Origin: a bacterium
GTDB lineage: Bacteria > Bacillota > Bacilli > Lactobacillales > Streptococcaceae
Direction: 5' to 3'
Assembly (NCBI GenBank): GCA_905221115.1
Contig: CAJNBX010000002.1
Span: 233,462-297,461 of the forward strand
DNA length: 64,000 bases
A program made the position numbers and the translations under genes. Below are positions 18,025 through 28,028 of the stretch, one piece after another. Every line of letters begins with the position of its first letter. Position 1 is the stretch's first letter. Under the pieces are notes generated by a model. That model worked only from the letters and a program-made list of their open reading frames with translations. It was not told the origin of the DNA and did no database searches.

Positions 18025-18660
18025 ATGGAATTTAGAACAATTAAAGAGGACGGTCAAGTCCAAGAAGAAATCAAAAAATCCCGCTTTATCTGTCATGCCA
18101 AGCGTGTTTATAGCGAAGAAGAGGCTCGTGACTTCATTACCACCATCAAAAAAGAACACTACAAAGCGACGCATAACTGCTCTGCATTTATTATTGGGGA
18201 ACGTAGTGAAATCAAACGTACAAGTGATGATGGTGAGCCCAGTGGGACTGCTGGCGTTCCCATGCTTGGGGTACTAGAAAATCACAATCTCACCAATGTC
18301 TGTGTGATCGTGACACGTTACTTTGGTGGTATTAAATTAGGCGCTGGAGGACTGATTCGTGCTTACGCCGGCAGTGTGGCCTTAGCTGTCAAAGAAATTG
18401 GCATCATTGAAATAAAAGAACAGGCTGGCATTGCTATTCAAATGTCTTACGCTCAGTATCAAGAGTACAGTAACTTCCTTAAGGAACATAATCTCATGGA
18501 ACTGGATACAAACTTTACAGATCAAGTCGATACGATGATTTATGTTGATAAAGAAGAAAAAGAAAATATTAAAGCTTCACTTGTGGAATTTTTTAATGGA
18601 AAAGTCACTTTAACTGATCAAGGTTTACGCGAAGTTGAAGTTCCTGTAAACTTAGTGTAA
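18025..18660 (+). CDS. yigZ: YigZ/IMPACT family protein
   Basis: 211 residues. The UPF0029 N-terminal domain carries the family block KTSDDGEPSGTAGVPML (here RTSDDGEPSG) and RYFGGIKLGAGGLIRAY; a DUF1949-like domain ends the protein. Family members bind nucleic acids or ribosomes, and the mammalian homologue IMPACT affects GCN2, but the bacterial role is unknown. No ribosome site precedes the ATG. The gene is divergent from comFA and is followed closely by the PH-domain gene, likely in one operon. Confidence 0.85.
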   Translation: MEFRTIKEDGQVQEEIKKSRFICHAKRVYSEEEARDFITTIKKEHYKATHNCSAFIIGERSEIKRTSDDGEPSGTAGVPMLGVLENHNLTNVCVIVTRYFGGIKLGAGGLIRAYAGSVALAVKEIGIIEIKEQAGIAIQMSYAQYQEYSNFLKEHNLMELDTNFTDQVDTMIYVDKEEKENIKASLVEFFNGKVTLTDQGLREVEVPVNLV

Positions 18661-18675
18661 ATAAAGGAGAGAAAT

Positions 18676-19119
18676 ATGGCATTTGGAAAGTTCATTCAAG
18701 GACTCGCTGGTAACTTTAGCGAGCAAAACAAAGAAACTCTTATCAAAGAATATGGACAATATTTACTAGAAAACGAAGAAATTCAAAGTGGATATAAACT
18801 TATTCGTGACTCAATTATATTTACCAATATACGTATTATCTTTACAGATAAACAAGGCGCTACTGGTCGTAAGATGTCTATTAAATCAATCTTTTTGATG
18901 AACATTGTTAACGTTGAAATGGAAACTGCGGGAGCAGGTATAGATGATAGTGAAATTACTATTACTTATTTAGAAAATATCTTTCTAAAAGCACATAATG
19001 AACATTTTAGTGTTCACAAATTTGAATTCCCTAAGAAAACAGATATCGTTCTCCTTTACACCTATTTACTAGAATTAGCCTATCACAATCGCTTAAAAAT
19101 TAATGGCTTAGACCTGTGA
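18676..19119 (+). CDS. Bacterial PH-domain protein
   Basis: 147 residues that look like a single bacterial pleckstrin-homology fold: IQSGYKLIRDSIIFTNIRIIFTDKQG is the typical strand-turn-strand block, followed by a C-terminal helix (DIVLLYTYLLELAYH). There is no membrane segment or signal peptide, so it is cytoplasmic. Such proteins are widespread and uncharacterised. AAAGGAG precedes ATG 18676, 15 bases after yigZ, and a terminator follows. Confidence 0.72.
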   Translation: MAFGKFIQGLAGNFSEQNKETLIKEYGQYLLENEEIQSGYKLIRDSIIFTNIRIIFTDKQGATGRKMSIKSIFLMNIVNVEMETAGAGIDDSEITITYLENIFLKAHNEHFSVHKFEFPKKTDIVLLYTYLLELAYHNRLKINGLDL

Positions 19120-19126
19120 TATAAAA

Positions 19127-19155
19127 AAATCCTATCACTTCGATAGGATTTCTAT
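19127..19155 (+). terminator. Terminator after the PH-domain gene
   Basis: AAATCCTATC (19127-19136) pairs with GATAGGATTT (19142-19151) around ACTTC. Confidence 0.75.
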
Positions 19156-19157
19156 AT

Positions 19158-19186
19158 TTTACAAATGGTATAGATAGCGTTATACT
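19158..19186 (+). promoter_or_regulatory. cysK promoter
   Basis: TTTACA (19158-19163) and TATACT (19181-19186) are 17 bp apart, 30 bases ahead of the cysK ATG. Confidence 0.7.
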
Positions 19187-19215
19187 AGAAATATCTTATA
19201 CAAAGAGGTATTCAT

Positions 19216-20142
19216 ATGTCTATTTATAACAACATTACTGAACTAATCGGTCAAACTCCGATTGTTAAACTCAACAACATCGTGCCAGAAGGTGCTGCAG
19301 ATATCTATGTAAAACTTGAAGCATTTAACCCTGGTTCTTCTGTAAAAGACCGTATTGCTCTTAGCATGATTGAAAAAGCTGAACAAGACGGTATTCTGAA
19401 ACCTGGTTCTACTATTGTTGAAGCAACAAGTGGAAACACTGGTATTGGACTTTCATGGGTAGGGGCTGCTAAAGGGTATAAAGTTGTTATCGTTATGCCT
19501 GAAACTATGAGTGTGGAACGACGTAAGATTATCCAAGCCTATGGTGCTGAACTCGTCCTTACTCCTGGTAGCGAAGGAATGAAAGGTGCTATTGCTAAGG
19601 CTCAAGAAATCGCTGCTGAACGTGATGGTTTCCTTCCTCTTCAATTTGACAACCCAGCAAATCCAGAAGTACACGAAAGAACAACAGGAGCTGAAATACT
19701 AGCTGCTTTCGGTAAAGATGGACTAGATGCATTTGTTGCTGGAGTGGGTACCGGTGGAACGATTTCTGGTGTTTCTCATGCACTCAAAACAGCAAATTCT
19801 AACATTCAAGTTTTTGCAGTAGAAGCAGACGAATCTGCTATTCTATCTGGTGAAAAACCTGGACCACACAAAATTCAAGGTATCTCAGCTGGATTTATTC
19901 CTGATACACTGGATACAAAGGCTTATGATGGTATCGTTCGTGTAACATCAGACGATGCACTAGCACTCGGCCGTGAAATTGGTGGAAAAGAAGGTTTCCT
20001 TGTAGGGATTTCTTCAGCTGCAGCTATCTACGGAGCCATCGAGATTGCCAAAAAATTAGGTACAGGTAAAAAAGTCCTTGCTCTAGCACCAGATAATGGT
20101 GAACGTTATCTCTCTACAGCACTCTATGAATTTGAAGTTTAG
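19216..20142 (+). CDS. cysK: Cysteine synthase A (O-acetylserine sulfhydrylase)
   Basis: 308 residues, a fold-type II PLP enzyme making cysteine from O-acetylserine and sulfide. The PLP lysine is Lys44 in [11 protein letters not shown], the substrate loop is [10 protein letters not shown] and the phosphate loop [10 protein letters not shown]. It is flanked by its own promoter and terminators, so it is monocistronic. CysM-type use of thiosulfate cannot be excluded, but length and motifs fit CysK better. Confidence 0.93.
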   Translation: MSIYNNITELIGQTPIVKLNNIVPEGAADIYVKLEAFNPGSSVKDRIALSMIEKAEQDGILKPGSTIVEATSGNTGIGLSWVGAAKGYKVVIVMPETMSVERRKIIQAYGAELVLTPGSEGMKGAIAKAQEIAAERDGFLPLQFDNPANPEVHERTTGAEILAAFGKDGLDAFVAGVGTGGTISGVSHALKTANSNIQVFAVEADESAILSGEKPGPHKIQGISAGFIPDTLDTKAYDGIVRVTSDDALALGREIGGKEGFLVGISSAAAIYGAIEIAKKLGTGKKVLALAPDNGERYLSTALYEFEV

Positions 20143-20158
20143 TCTCCTAAATACAATT

Positions 20159-20187
20159 AGCCCTTATTATAGGGCTTTTTATTTTTA
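20159..20187 (+). terminator. Terminator of cysK
   Basis: AGCCCT and AGGGCT around TATTAT, followed by TTTTATTTTT. Confidence 0.85.
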
Positions 20188-20230
20188 CCTTGAAAATAGG
20201 AAGTTCTCCCTATAAGGAGCGACTGCATAG

Positions 20231-20258
20231 AAAAAAGGAAGCAAATTTACTTCCTTTC
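20231..20258 (-). terminator. Terminator of rpsB-tsf
   Basis: AAAGGAAG (20234-20241) and CTTCCTTT (20250-20257) pair; the minus strand then has a T run. Confidence 0.8.
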
Positions 20259-20263
20259 TATAA

Positions 20264-21304
20264 TTAGTTATTCAAGGCTGCTGCCATTGTAGCTGCAACT
20301 TCAGCTTCAAAGTCGTTTGCAGCTTTTTCGATACCTTCACCAACTTCAAAGCGAGCGAACTCAACTACTGAAGCGTTAACTGATTCAAGGTATGCTTCAA
20401 CTGTCTTGCTATCATCCATGATGTAAACTTGTGCAAGAAGTGTGTAAGCTTGGTCAACTTTAGTGTTGTCAAGCATGAAGCGATCCATTTTACCTGGGAT
20501 AATTTTGTCCCAGATTTTTTCTGGTTTTCCTTCTGCAGCTAACTCAGCTTTGATATCAGCTTCAGCTTGAGCGATTACTTCATCAGTCAATTGTGCTTTT
20601 GATCCATACTTCAAGTGTGGAAGAGCTGGTTTGTTAACCATTGCACGGCTTTCGTTGTCTTGGTCGATTACGTGGTTCAATTGAGCCAACTCATCTTTAA
20701 CAAATTGCTCATCCAATTCTTTGTAAGAAAGAACTGTTGGTTTCATCGCAGCAATGTGCATTGAGATTTGTTTAGCAAGCGCTTCGTCTCCACCTTCAAT
20801 AACAGAGATAACACCAATACGGCCACCGTTGTGTTGGTATGCTCCGAAGTGTTGTGCATCTGTTTTTTCAATCAAAGCAAAGCGACGGAATGAGATTTTT
20901 TCTCCGATAGTCGCTGTTGCAGACACATAAGCTGCTTCAAGAGTTTCACCTGAAGGCATTGTCAAAGCAAGAGCTTCTTCATTGTTAGCAGGTTTTCCTT
21001 CAGCAATAACTTTAGCTGTAGTATTTACCAATTCAACGAATTGAGCGTTTTTCGCAACGAAGTCAGTTTCAGCATTTACTTCAATAACTGCTGCAACATT
21101 ACCGTTAACGTAAACACCAGTCAAACCTTCTGCAGCAACACGGTCAGCCTTCTTAGCTGCCTTAGCCATACCTTTTTCACGAAGCAATTCAATCGCTTTT
21201 TCGATGTCACCGTCTGTTTCTACAAGCGCTTTTTTAGCGTCCATAACTCCGGCACCAGATTTTTCACGCAACTCTTTTACAAGTTTAGCTGTAATTTCTG
21301 CCAT
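20264..21304 (-). CDS. tsf: Elongation factor Ts
   Basis: 346 residues, the longer streptococcal EF-Ts. The N-terminal UBA-like domain ([25 protein letters not shown]) is followed by the TDFVAKN motif that contacts EF-Tu, and two core domains. It exchanges GDP for GTP on EF-Tu. It is second in the rpsB-tsf operon, separated by an attenuator hairpin. Confidence 0.97.
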   Translation of the reverse strand: MAEITAKLVKELREKSGAGVMDAKKALVETDGDIEKAIELLREKGMAKAAKKADRVAAEGLTGVYVNGNVAAVIEVNAETDFVAKNAQFVELVNTTAKVIAEGKPANNEEALALTMPSGETLEAAYVSATATIGEKISFRRFALIEKTDAQHFGAYQHNGGRIGVISVIEGGDEALAKQISMHIAAMKPTVLSYKELDEQFVKDELAQLNHVIDQDNESRAMVNKPALPHLKYGSKAQLTDEVIAQAEADIKAELAAEGKPEKIWDKIIPGKMDRFMLDNTKVDQAYTLLAQVYIMDDSKTVEAYLESVNASVVEFARFEVGEGIEKAANDFEAEVAATMAAALNN

Positions 21305-21331
21305 TTTGATTCTCCTATATTTTTTAAAAAT

Positions 21332-21361
21332 AGGAGAGCCGGGCTAAGCCCCGCCCTCCTA
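21332..21361 (-). terminator. Attenuator between rpsB and tsf
   Basis: AGGAG and CTCCT arms with an inner GGGC/GCCC stem and two mismatches form a GC-rich hairpin; the minus strand continues as ATTTTTAAAAAATA. It probably lets only part of the transcripts reach tsf. Confidence 0.65.
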
Positions 21362-21382
21362 GGTAATTACTATTTATATGAA

Positions 21383-22162
21383 TTAAGCGTTGTCGCCTTC
21401 TACAACTTCAACGATTTCTTCGATTGAATCTGCTTGAGCTTCTGAAGCTGCAAATTCTGCTTCAACTGCTGCTGCATCTTCACCTTGATGTCCTTCGATG
21501 ATAGCGTCAGCCAATTTAGCTGTGATCAATTTAACAGCGCGGATAGCATCATCGTTAGCTGGGATGATTACATCGATATCATCTGGATCAGTGTTTGTGT
21601 CAACCATCGCTACAACTGGGATTCCCAATTTCTTAGCTTCTTTAACAGCGATTTGCTCTTTATGTGGATCAACTACGTACATAACATCTGGGATACGAGG
21701 CATATCTTCGATACCACCCAAGAATTTTTCAAGACGTGCACGTTGTTTATTAAGAAGTGCAACTTCTTTCTTAGGAAGAACTTCGAAAGTTCCATCTTCT
21801 TCCATACGTTTGATTTCTTTCAAACGAGCGATACGTTTTTGGATTGTTCCCCAGTTTGTAAGAGTTCCACCCAACCAACGGTGGTTGATGAAGTATTGAC
21901 CTGAACGTACTGCTTCTTCAGCAACTGCATCAGCCGCTTGCTTCTTAGTACCAACAAACAATACAACTGCATCGTTAGCTGCTGCATCACGCATGAAATC
22001 GTAAGCTTGGTCAGCGTATTTTACAGTTTGTTGCAAGTCGATAACGTGAATTCCGTTACGCTCAGTAAAGATGTACTTAGCCATCTTAGGGTTCCAGCGA
22101 CGAGTTTGGTGACCAAAGTGTACACCAGCCTCAAGAAGTTGTTTCATTGAAATTACTGCCAT
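21383..22162 (-). CDS. rpsB: 30S ribosomal protein S2
   Basis: 259 residues from [20 protein letters not shown], the canonical S2 start; the family blocks [11 protein letters not shown] and [11 protein letters not shown] follow, with an acidic C-terminal tail. I reject the longer frame from 22246, since its extra 28 residues do not resemble S2 and a GGAGA ribosome site lies just before 22162. First gene of the rpsB-tsf operon with a leader of about 110 bases. Confidence 0.97.
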   Translation of the reverse strand: MAVISMKQLLEAGVHFGHQTRRWNPKMAKYIFTERNGIHVIDLQQTVKYADQAYDFMRDAAANDAVVLFVGTKKQAADAVAEEAVRSGQYFINHRWLGGTLTNWGTIQKRIARLKEIKRMEEDGTFEVLPKKEVALLNKQRARLEKFLGGIEDMPRIPDVMYVVDPHKEQIAVKEAKKLGIPVVAMVDTNTDPDDIDVIIPANDDAIRAVKLITAKLADAIIEGHQGEDAAAVEAEFAASEAQADSIEEIVEVVEGDNA

Positions 22163-22307
22163 GAGTATTTCTCCTTTTTGTTTTTTTCCTCTTCTTGACT
22201 TCAACTCGCAAAACGACCCAAGGGCAACTGCTTCACAATTCATCAAGAATGAGTATTATCGTTCACACGACAAGTTTCATTTTACCATACTTTTTCAATA
22301 TTTTCAA
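22163..22307 (-). promoter_or_regulatory. rpsB promoter and 5' leader
   Basis: Minus strand TTGAAA (22302-22307) and TAAAAT (22279-22284) are 17 bp apart, with an extended TGG before the -10. The leader of about 110 bases contains AATACTCAT upstream of an ATTC/GAAT hairpin; the same AATACTCAT recurs at the start codon. Autoregulation of S2 through its leader is known in other bacteria; here it is only a candidate. Confidence 0.6.
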
Positions 22308-22350
22308 GCTATTTTGATATAATTTTTAATAGAGATTATCACAGTAAAAC

Positions 22351-22380
22351 CTGAAAAGAGGGCTCTATTCGAGTCCCTCT
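22351..22380 (-). terminator. Terminator of pcsB
   Basis: AGAGGG-CTC (22357-22365) pairs with GAG-T-CCCTCT (22371-22380) with one bulge; the minus strand ends in TTTTC. Confidence 0.75.
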
Positions 22381-22385
22381 GTAAA

Positions 22386-23573
22386 TTAATCTGCATAAAT
22401 ATATGTTACAAAACCTGAAGACGTAGTTGTCGGATTGAACCACCCACGATGATTTCCAAGCGTGCGATTACCAGCATAATTTGATTCTGAAACTTGGATA
22501 CGTGTTGTTGATTCTACAGCAGTGACTACCGCTACGTGTCCATAGCCACCATCATTCCAACATGCAATCGCACCAACTTGAGGTGTTGAACCTGTACGGA
22601 ATCCTGCAGCAGCTGCACTTGTAGCCCACTGCGCTCCATTACCCCAATAGTCTCCAGCCCAAGGTGCTAATGTTTTAACTCCCCATGTACATTCTCCAAT
22701 TGGATAGCTTGAAGCATTTGTACTGTATGTTGGGCGTTGTTTTACTGTCACAGGAGTATATGTTGCTGATTCCGAAGAAGCTACAGCTTGAACCTGTGCT
22801 GCAAAAGTCGTATTTCCAGAAGCAACAACTGTTTGTTGTTGACTTACTTGTTTTGCCTTGTAAGCTGCTTCTGCCTCTGCTGCTGCTTTTGCTGCTACTT
22901 CTGCTTCTGCTTTTTTCTCTAGCAAACTTGCTTTTTCATCTTCTGCTGTAGCTTTTTCAGCAGCAAGATTTAATTCTGCAGCCTTCAACTCAGCTTGTTT
23001 CGTTGTTAAAGCTTGCGCATCATCAGACAATTTCTGTTGATTTGCAATTACTGTATTAATTGCGTCATTGTTTGCCACTTGCTTCTCAGAAATTGCTTTT
23101 TTATCTGCTTTTTGTTGTTCCAACATTTTGTTGTTAGCAGATACGATTTCATTCATTGCTGCTACACGTGAAATAGCTTCTGTAATTGATTTTGAGTTTA
23201 CAATTGTATTAATGTAGCTAGTTGCAGCTCCATTTGTTTGAGCACTACGAGCTTGCTTTTCCAAAGAATCATTACGAGACACAATATTTTTAGAAAGCTC
23301 TGTAATCTCATTCTCAAGTTTTTTAGATTCTGCTTGTAATCTATCATTTTCAGCTTGCAAGTTAGATTGCTCAGCTTGAATAGCTGATACTTGCTCCTGA
23401 ATTTGGTCAACTTGTTTTTGGGCTTCTTGTTGTTGTGCTGTTAAGTTACTAATTTTATTATCTTGAGCAGCAATTTTGTCATCAGTCGTTTCTGCATGCG
23501 CAGTTGTTAAAACAGCTACTTGAGAAACCATTACTGTACTTAATAAAAGTGACGCTAAGATTTTTTTCTTCAT
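22386..23573 (-). CDS. pcsB: PcsB cell-division peptidoglycan hydrolase
   Basis: 395 residues. The signal peptide ends near TTAHA (residue 27). A long coiled coil (about 30-245) is followed by an Ala-rich linker and a CHAP domain with Cys295 (PIGECTWGV) and His346 (GGYGHVAVV). In pneumococci PcsB is the essential septal hydrolase activated by FtsEX through its coiled coil; FtsEX is not in this window. A WalR-type box and extended -10 lie upstream, in line with the known essential control by WalRK (VicRK). Confidence 0.95.
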   Translation of the reverse strand: MKKKILASLLLSTVMVSQVAVLTTAHAETTDDKIAAQDNKISNLTAQQQEAQKQVDQIQEQVSAIQAEQSNLQAENDRLQAESKKLENEITELSKNIVSRNDSLEKQARSAQTNGAATSYINTIVNSKSITEAISRVAAMNEIVSANNKMLEQQKADKKAISEKQVANNDAINTVIANQQKLSDDAQALTTKQAELKAAELNLAAEKATAEDEKASLLEKKAEAEVAAKAAAEAEAAYKAKQVSQQQTVVASGNTTFAAQVQAVASSESATYTPVTVKQRPTYSTNASSYPIGECTWGVKTLAPWAGDYWGNGAQWATSAAAAGFRTGSTPQVGAIACWNDGGYGHVAVVTAVESTTRIQVSESNYAGNRTLGNHRGWFNPTTTSSGFVTYIYAD

Positions 23574-23608
23574 ATTACGTAGATACTCCTTCTTTTAAAG
23601 ACAATACT

Positions 23609-23652
23609 AGTATACCAAAAAAAGGCCTAATGAATATTACGCCTTTGTTACA
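23609..23652 (-). promoter_or_regulatory. pcsB promoter with WalR (VicR) box
   Basis: On the minus strand TGTAAC (23647-23652), five bases, then CGTAAT (23636-23641) match TGTWAH-N5-TGTWAH with one mismatch. An extended -10, TGG-TATACT (-10 at 23609-23614), follows at activator distance. Confidence 0.7.
23617..23646 (-). terminator. Terminator of mreCD, overlapping the WalR box
   Basis: AAAGGC and GCCTTT arms (23641-23646 and 23621-23626), with TAAT/ATTA pairing inside, are followed by seven T on the minus strand. Confidence 0.7.
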
Positions 23653-23666
23653 TTTTTGTTTCTTTC

Positions 23667-24164
23667 TCATAGATAATATTTTTCAAAAATAAACTGAAAA
23701 ATAAGCATCCACACAAGATTTAAAATCATGGATGGTACTAGGCTATAAACGATAAAAATCGGCAGACTATCTACAGTTAAACCTACCACTAATGCAAAGA
23801 GATAAGCTCCCATATCAAATAGAAAACTCATAACAATCATAGCCAAGATTCTTGTCCAACGATTCAACAAAATAACACTATTCAATTTATGAAGAAACGC
23901 TCCCAATAAGATAAATAAGAGAGTTGCAATCCCTATTAGATGGAAAAAGTAAACATCGTAAACCAAGCCTATCACAAAACAATAGACTAGGTAGAGATAC
24001 TCTGATACTTCCATCGTCTCAAATAAGAGAAATAGAAAAAGAAAATGACTAGCCAAATGTACATGGGGGAAAAATGAGCCCAGAAGCTGGCTAATATGGG
24101 CGTCAATTAGAACAAAGAAAGGAAGCAATAAAAACACTCCAACCCGCTTCAACTGTCTCATCAT
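23667..24164 (-). CDS. mreD: Rod-shape/peripheral growth membrane protein MreD
   Basis: 165 residues with about five transmembrane segments and little else, as usual for MreD. Its start overlaps the mreC stop by four bases. In the ovoid pneumococcus MreC and MreD direct peripheral peptidoglycan synthesis together with PBP2b and RodA, without an MreB actin; none is seen here. Confidence 0.88.
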   Translation of the reverse strand: MMRQLKRVGVFLLLPFFVLIDAHISQLLGSFFPHVHLASHFLFLFLLFETMEVSEYLYLVYCFVIGLVYDVYFFHLIGIATLLFILLGAFLHKLNSVILLNRWTRILAMIVMSFLFDMGAYLFALVVGLTVDSLPIFIVYSLVPSMILNLVWMLIFQFIFEKYYL

Positions 24165-24979
24165 GAATTCCCCACTAATTCTATCACATCCACATTATGA
24201 GTATCTGCACTCAATTTAACAGTTACTTCTCGTGTCAAATAGTCTGTACTATGCGTTGTGGCAACCACTTCACCAACAGGAATATCCGCAACGTTAAAGT
24301 TTCCTAATCCACCCGTTGTCACCTTATCGCCTGTACTAATATCGCTATTGCTATTTAATTGGCTAATTTTAAGAACTTCATTTTCCTTGTCGTAGCCAAC
24401 AATAATCCCATAAATTGTGGCAGTACCATGTTGAATTTTAACAGAAATCTTATCAGCATTTTCCGTATTTGTCAGAAGGTTGATCATAGTAGAGTTGTCC
24501 TCCACTTTTGAAACACTCCCAATCAAACCACCATTTGCAATGGCTAACATGTTCTCAGAAACCCCTTTTGATTTACCTACATCCAGGGTCAATTCCTGTT
24601 TCCAAGATACAGGAGAACGCATAATAACATCTGCTGCTAAAGTCTTTGTAGCTTGCAACTTGGACTTCATATCAAGCAATTGGCGCAATTGTTCATTTTC
24701 TGTCTTTAAACTTTCCGCCTCATTTGATTTAACTTCTAATTGGTAAATCTGTTTCTTCAAACTTTCATTTTCATTATATGTTCGTGTCAAATGAGCCAAA
24801 TCTGATTTGACAGAATCAAACCACTGAAAAGGTTTTTGTACAACTCTATCAACCAATGAGATTCCATCTCCTAATTTTGTCACAATTGTACTTGAATAAG
24901 TCGTCGCTAAGAGAGCTGACACAAGCAGAACGGTGACAAAAATAATAATGACATATTTTGATTTTTTAAAACGGTTCAT
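24161..24979 (-). CDS. mreC: Cell-shape protein MreC
   Basis: 272 residues: a short cytoplasmic start, one transmembrane helix (about 9-29), a coiled coil (about 65-110) and the extracellular MreC beta domain with DVIMRSPVSWKQELTLDVGKSKGV. It organises the peripheral wall-synthesis machine at midcell. Coupled with mreD; pcsB follows after a terminator. Confidence 0.93.
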   Translation of the reverse strand: MNRFKKSKYVIIIFVTVLLVSALLATTYSSTIVTKLGDGISLVDRVVQKPFQWFDSVKSDLAHLTRTYNENESLKKQIYQLEVKSNEAESLKTENEQLRQLLDMKSKLQATKTLAADVIMRSPVSWKQELTLDVGKSKGVSENMLAIANGGLIGSVSKVEDNSTMINLLTNTENADKISVKIQHGTATIYGIIVGYDKENEVLKISQLNSNSDISTGDKVTTGGLGNFNVADIPVGEVVATTHSTDYLTREVTVKLSADTHNVDVIELVGNS

Positions 24980-25037
24980 ATCCCTACCTTTATATCAAAA
25001 ACTGTTACAGTAATTTTTTATCAATTCCTGAAAGCTA

Positions 25038-25832
25038 CTAAGATTTTAAGAAAAATAAGCAACAACCAAGTACGATAATAACAAGAATGGTCAGCGTATC
25101 CTTTCGAGTCCATTTCAGTTGTCGGTATTGACTTCTGCCTTTCCCCCCCTGATAACCACGCGCTTCCATAGCGATAGCCAAGGAATCCGCACGTTTTAAA
25201 CTTGTTGCAAAAAGAGGGATCAAAATGGGAATCATCGCCTTCACCTTTTGAACAATGCTTCCTTCACCAAAATCCACTCCACGCGCTTTCTGTGCATTCA
25301 TAATCCGCGTCGTATCATCCATTAAGGTCGGAACAAAACGTAGACTCATTGACAGCATCAATCCAATTTCATGAACTGGAACTTTCACACGCTTTAAAGG
25401 CGCTAACAAAGCTTCGACAGCTGATGCCAAACTTAAGGGCATGGTCGTTAAGGTTAACAAAGTTGAAAAGAAAATAATCAATACAAAGCGACAAAAAATA
25501 ATCCCAGCTTGTTGTAAAGCATAATCCGTGATTCTCACAAACGAAAACTCAAATAAAACATTCCCATTAGAAATGAAAAACAGTTGAAAAATAGTTGTGA
25601 AGGCAATCAAGAAAAACATAGACTTCAAGCCCTGAATAAAAAATGAAAGAGATACTCCTGACAAGGCAATAAATATCCCTGTCGCTATAAAAAGAATTAG
25701 ATTCGTCAAGGGATTATTAGCCCAAAAAACGATTAAAATCAGTAGCATCATAGCCAGTAATTTGCTGCGTGGATCCAATCGGTGAACAATCGAATCCCCT
25801 GGGATATAACGCCCCAAAATCATACTATCCAT
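25038..25832 (-). CDS. ecfT: ECF transporter transmembrane subunit EcfT
   Basis: 264 residues with about five to six transmembrane segments and the two Ala-Arg-Gly coupling motifs ([12 protein letters not shown] and [12 protein letters not shown]) that dock on the two ATPases. Shared energy module for vitamin and metal S-components encoded elsewhere. The three ecf genes overlap end to start (ecfA1, ecfA2, ecfT). Confidence 0.95.
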   Translation of the reverse strand: MDSMILGRYIPGDSIVHRLDPRSKLLAMMLLILIVFWANNPLTNLILFIATGIFIALSGVSLSFFIQGLKSMFFLIAFTTIFQLFFISNGNVLFEFSFVRITDYALQQAGIIFCRFVLIIFFSTLLTLTTMPLSLASAVEALLAPLKRVKVPVHEIGLMLSMSLRFVPTLMDDTTRIMNAQKARGVDFGEGSIVQKVKAMIPILIPLFATSLKRADSLAIAMEARGYQGGKGRSQYRQLKWTRKDTLTILVIIVLGCCLFFLKS

Positions 25833-26664
25833 TTAGCGACTCCTTGAACTCCTCTATCTTAATCGGTAATCGTTTAAATGACACGCCTCTATCAGCCAAT
25901 CGTTTACAAAAGGCTGTAATTTTAGGTACTCCCAACTGCACTTCTTCCATAAAGACAACATCTTGAAATACATCACTCGGTTTCCCCCCTTTAACTAAAC
26001 GTCCCTTTTCCATCACATAGACTTGGTTCGCATATTCGGCAACATCATCCATCAAATGCGTTACTAAGACAATGGTCATCCCTGACTGGTGGAGTTTTTT
26101 GAACAAATTCATCAACTCTTTTCTACCCAGAGGATCCAGGCCTGCTGTGGGTTCATCTAAGACTAATATAGCTGGCTCCATGGCAAGTATACCTGCAATG
26201 GCGACACGTCTCATTTGTCCACCTGATAGCTCAAACGGGCTACGATTAAAAAGTGATTCATCAATTCCAACCAGAGCCAATTTTTCACGCGCAATCTTCA
26301 CAGCATCTTCTTCAGAAACTCCAAAATTTTGTGGTCCAAAAGCAACGTCTTTCAATACTGTTTCTTCAAAAATTTGATTTTCAGCAAACTGAAATACCAA
26401 GCCAACCTGTTTTCTAATTTGACGAATATCTTTATTTTTAGAAGTCGAGGTGATTAAGGTATCAAAAACTCGTACACTCCCTTGACTTGGCACCAATAAA
26501 CCATTTAAAAGTTGTAAAATAGTTGATTTACCGCTACCTGTGTGCCCAATTAAAGCCGTATAAGAACCATCTTCAATCGTCAAAGAAACATCCGACAAAG
26601 CTGTTGAAGCTAAGGGAGTCCCTTCTTGATATGTAAAACTCACATTTTCTAGAGCAATTCCCAT
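25825..26664 (-). CDS. ecfA2: ECF transporter ATPase EcfA2
   Basis: 279 residues with Walker [10 protein letters not shown], signature [13 protein letters not shown], Walker [13 protein letters not shown] and switch His in LVTHL. It pairs with EcfA1 to energise vitamin uptake. The 16-base overlap with ecfA1 and 8-base overlap with ecfT indicate one message. Confidence 0.95.
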   Translation of the reverse strand: MGIALENVSFTYQEGTPLASTALSDVSLTIEDGSYTALIGHTGSGKSTILQLLNGLLVPSQGSVRVFDTLITSTSKNKDIRQIRKQVGLVFQFAENQIFEETVLKDVAFGPQNFGVSEEDAVKIAREKLALVGIDESLFNRSPFELSGGQMRRVAIAGILAMEPAILVLDEPTAGLDPLGRKELMNLFKKLHQSGMTIVLVTHLMDDVAEYANQVYVMEKGRLVKGGKPSDVFQDVVFMEEVQLGVPKITAFCKRLADRGVSFKRLPIKIEEFKESLNG

Positions 26665-27476
26665 AGCTTATCCTCTAGCTCACTTTCTGTCAAATAATTT
26701 TCAGGCAAATCATAGCCATGCTGGTTCAAAGAATTTTTTAATTGATTGGCAAAAGGATCGTCTAATCCAATTTGATCTAAATCATTTCGAGAGAAAAGAT
26801 CTCTTGGACTACTAGTTGATTCAATTTCCCCTTTTTTCATGACCAACACACGATCACTCATGGCAACTTCTTCCAAATCATGTGTAATGGAAATGACCGT
26901 CATATCATAGTCTTTCCGAATTCCTTTTACTGTCTCAATCAGTTCTCTACGCCCCTCAGGATCCAACATACTCGTTGCTTCATCTAGGATTAAAATAGCT
27001 GGTCTAAGGGCTACAACACCTGCAATGGCCACACGTTGCTTTTGGCCACCTGATAGACGCGCTGGCTCTCTCTTTTTAAAGTCCAACATGCCAACCAAAT
27101 CCAGAGCTTCTTCCACTCTCTTTTTCATTTCTTGACGAGAAAGACCCTGATTTTCCAAACCAAAGGCAACATCATCTTCAACAGTCGCTCCAACAAATTG
27201 ATTGTCTGGATTTTGAAAAACCATACCGATTTGACGACGTATATTCCAAACATTTTCCTCAGTCAACCGTTGACCATCAATTACAATCTCTCCAGATTCT
27301 ACTTCCAGTAAACCATCAATTAAGCGAACCGTCGTTGATTTACCACTACCATTATGCCCTACAATCGAAAGCCATTCTCCACGTTTCACGTGAAACGTAA
27401 TATCCTTTACATCATAGTATTCCTGACTTTCCTTATAGCGAAAAGAAAGATTTTTTACATCAATTATTGATTTCAT
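26649..27476 (-). CDS. ecfA1: ECF transporter ATPase EcfA1
   Basis: 275 residues with Walker [10 protein letters not shown], signature [13 protein letters not shown], Walker [16 protein letters not shown] and ISITHD. Partner of EcfA2. A parS-like palindrome lies inside the coding sequence near the Walker A codons. The start overlaps the end of pgsA by four bases. Confidence 0.95.
   Translation of the reverse strand: MKSIIDVKNLSFRYKESQEYYDVKDITFHVKRGEWLSIVGHNGSGKSTTVRLIDGLLEVESGEIVIDGQRLTEENVWNIRRQIGMVFQNPDNQFVGATVEDDVAFGLENQGLSRQEMKKRVEEALDLVGMLDFKKREPARLSGGQKQRVAIAGVVALRPAILILDEATSMLDPEGRRELIETVKGIRKDYDMTVISITHDLEEVAMSDRVLVMKKGEIESTSSPRDLFSRNDLDQIGLDDPFANQLKNSLNQHGYDLPENYLTESELEDKLWELL
27382..27397. 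other. parS-like ParB site inside ecfA1
   Basis: CGTTTCACGTGAAACG is a perfect palindrome, extended to 18 bp by A and T on the ends, and matches the parS core GTTTCACGTGAAAC. Confidence 0.9.
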
Positions 27477-28018
27477 TTCGAACCAAATGTCCCTTTAAAT
27501 ACATAGGCACTACCCTTGAAATAGTCATAGCCAGAGTAGATAGTGAAAAACAAGGCTACATAAAGTAGAACTTGACCAATCAAAGTCCAATGTAATAGCA
27601 AGAAAATAATCGCAAACATCTGACTGAAAGTTTTAATTTTTCCAGGCATTGCTGCTGCTAAAACTGTTCCACCAGTTTCAACCAATAAAAGCCTTAAACC
27701 TGTCACAGCTAACTCACGACAGATGATCACTGCAACAATCCAAGCTGGAGCCATACCTAACTCAATCAACATAATAAAAGCCGACATAACTAGTAACTTA
27801 TCCGCCATAGGATCTGCAAATTTACCGAAATTGCTGACCACATTCCATTTACGAGCTAAATATCCATCTAAATAGTCGGTAATACTGGCAACAGCAAAGA
27901 TAATAGCTGCCACTATATGACTCTCTATCGAATTTCCTATCGTTAAAATAAAGATAAAAATAGGTATAAAGAGAATTCGACCTATTGTTAAGAGATTGGG
28001 AATTTGTTCTTTTTTCAT
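27473..28018 (-). CDS. pgsA: Phosphatidylglycerophosphate synthase
   Basis: 181 residues, about four transmembrane helices. The CDP-alcohol phosphotransferase signature is intact: D-x2-DG-x2-AR-x8-G-x3-D-x3-D in DYLDGYLARKWN through GKFADPMAD. It makes phosphatidylglycerol-phosphate from CDP-diacylglycerol and glycerol-3-phosphate at the membrane. Upstream is rodZ and downstream the ecf genes, all in one direction. Confidence 0.95.
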   Translation of the reverse strand: MKKEQIPNLLTIGRILFIPIFIFILTIGNSIESHIVAAIIFAVASITDYLDGYLARKWNVVSNFGKFADPMADKLLVMSAFIMLIELGMAPAWIVAVIICRELAVTGLRLLLVETGGTVLAAAMPGKIKTFSQMFAIIFLLLHWTLIGQVLLYVALFFTIYSGYDYFKGSAYVFKGTFGSK

Positions 28019-28028
28019 TCGTTTTTCC

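Noticed and set aside
22163..22246. 28-residue N-terminal extension of S2
   Set aside because: The extension is unlike S2, lies in the leader, and GGAGA sits right before ATG 22162.
22685..22951. Plus-strand frame rich in leucine within pcsB
   Set aside because: Antisense shadow of the Ala- and Glu-rich coiled coil and linker of pcsB; no ribosome site.
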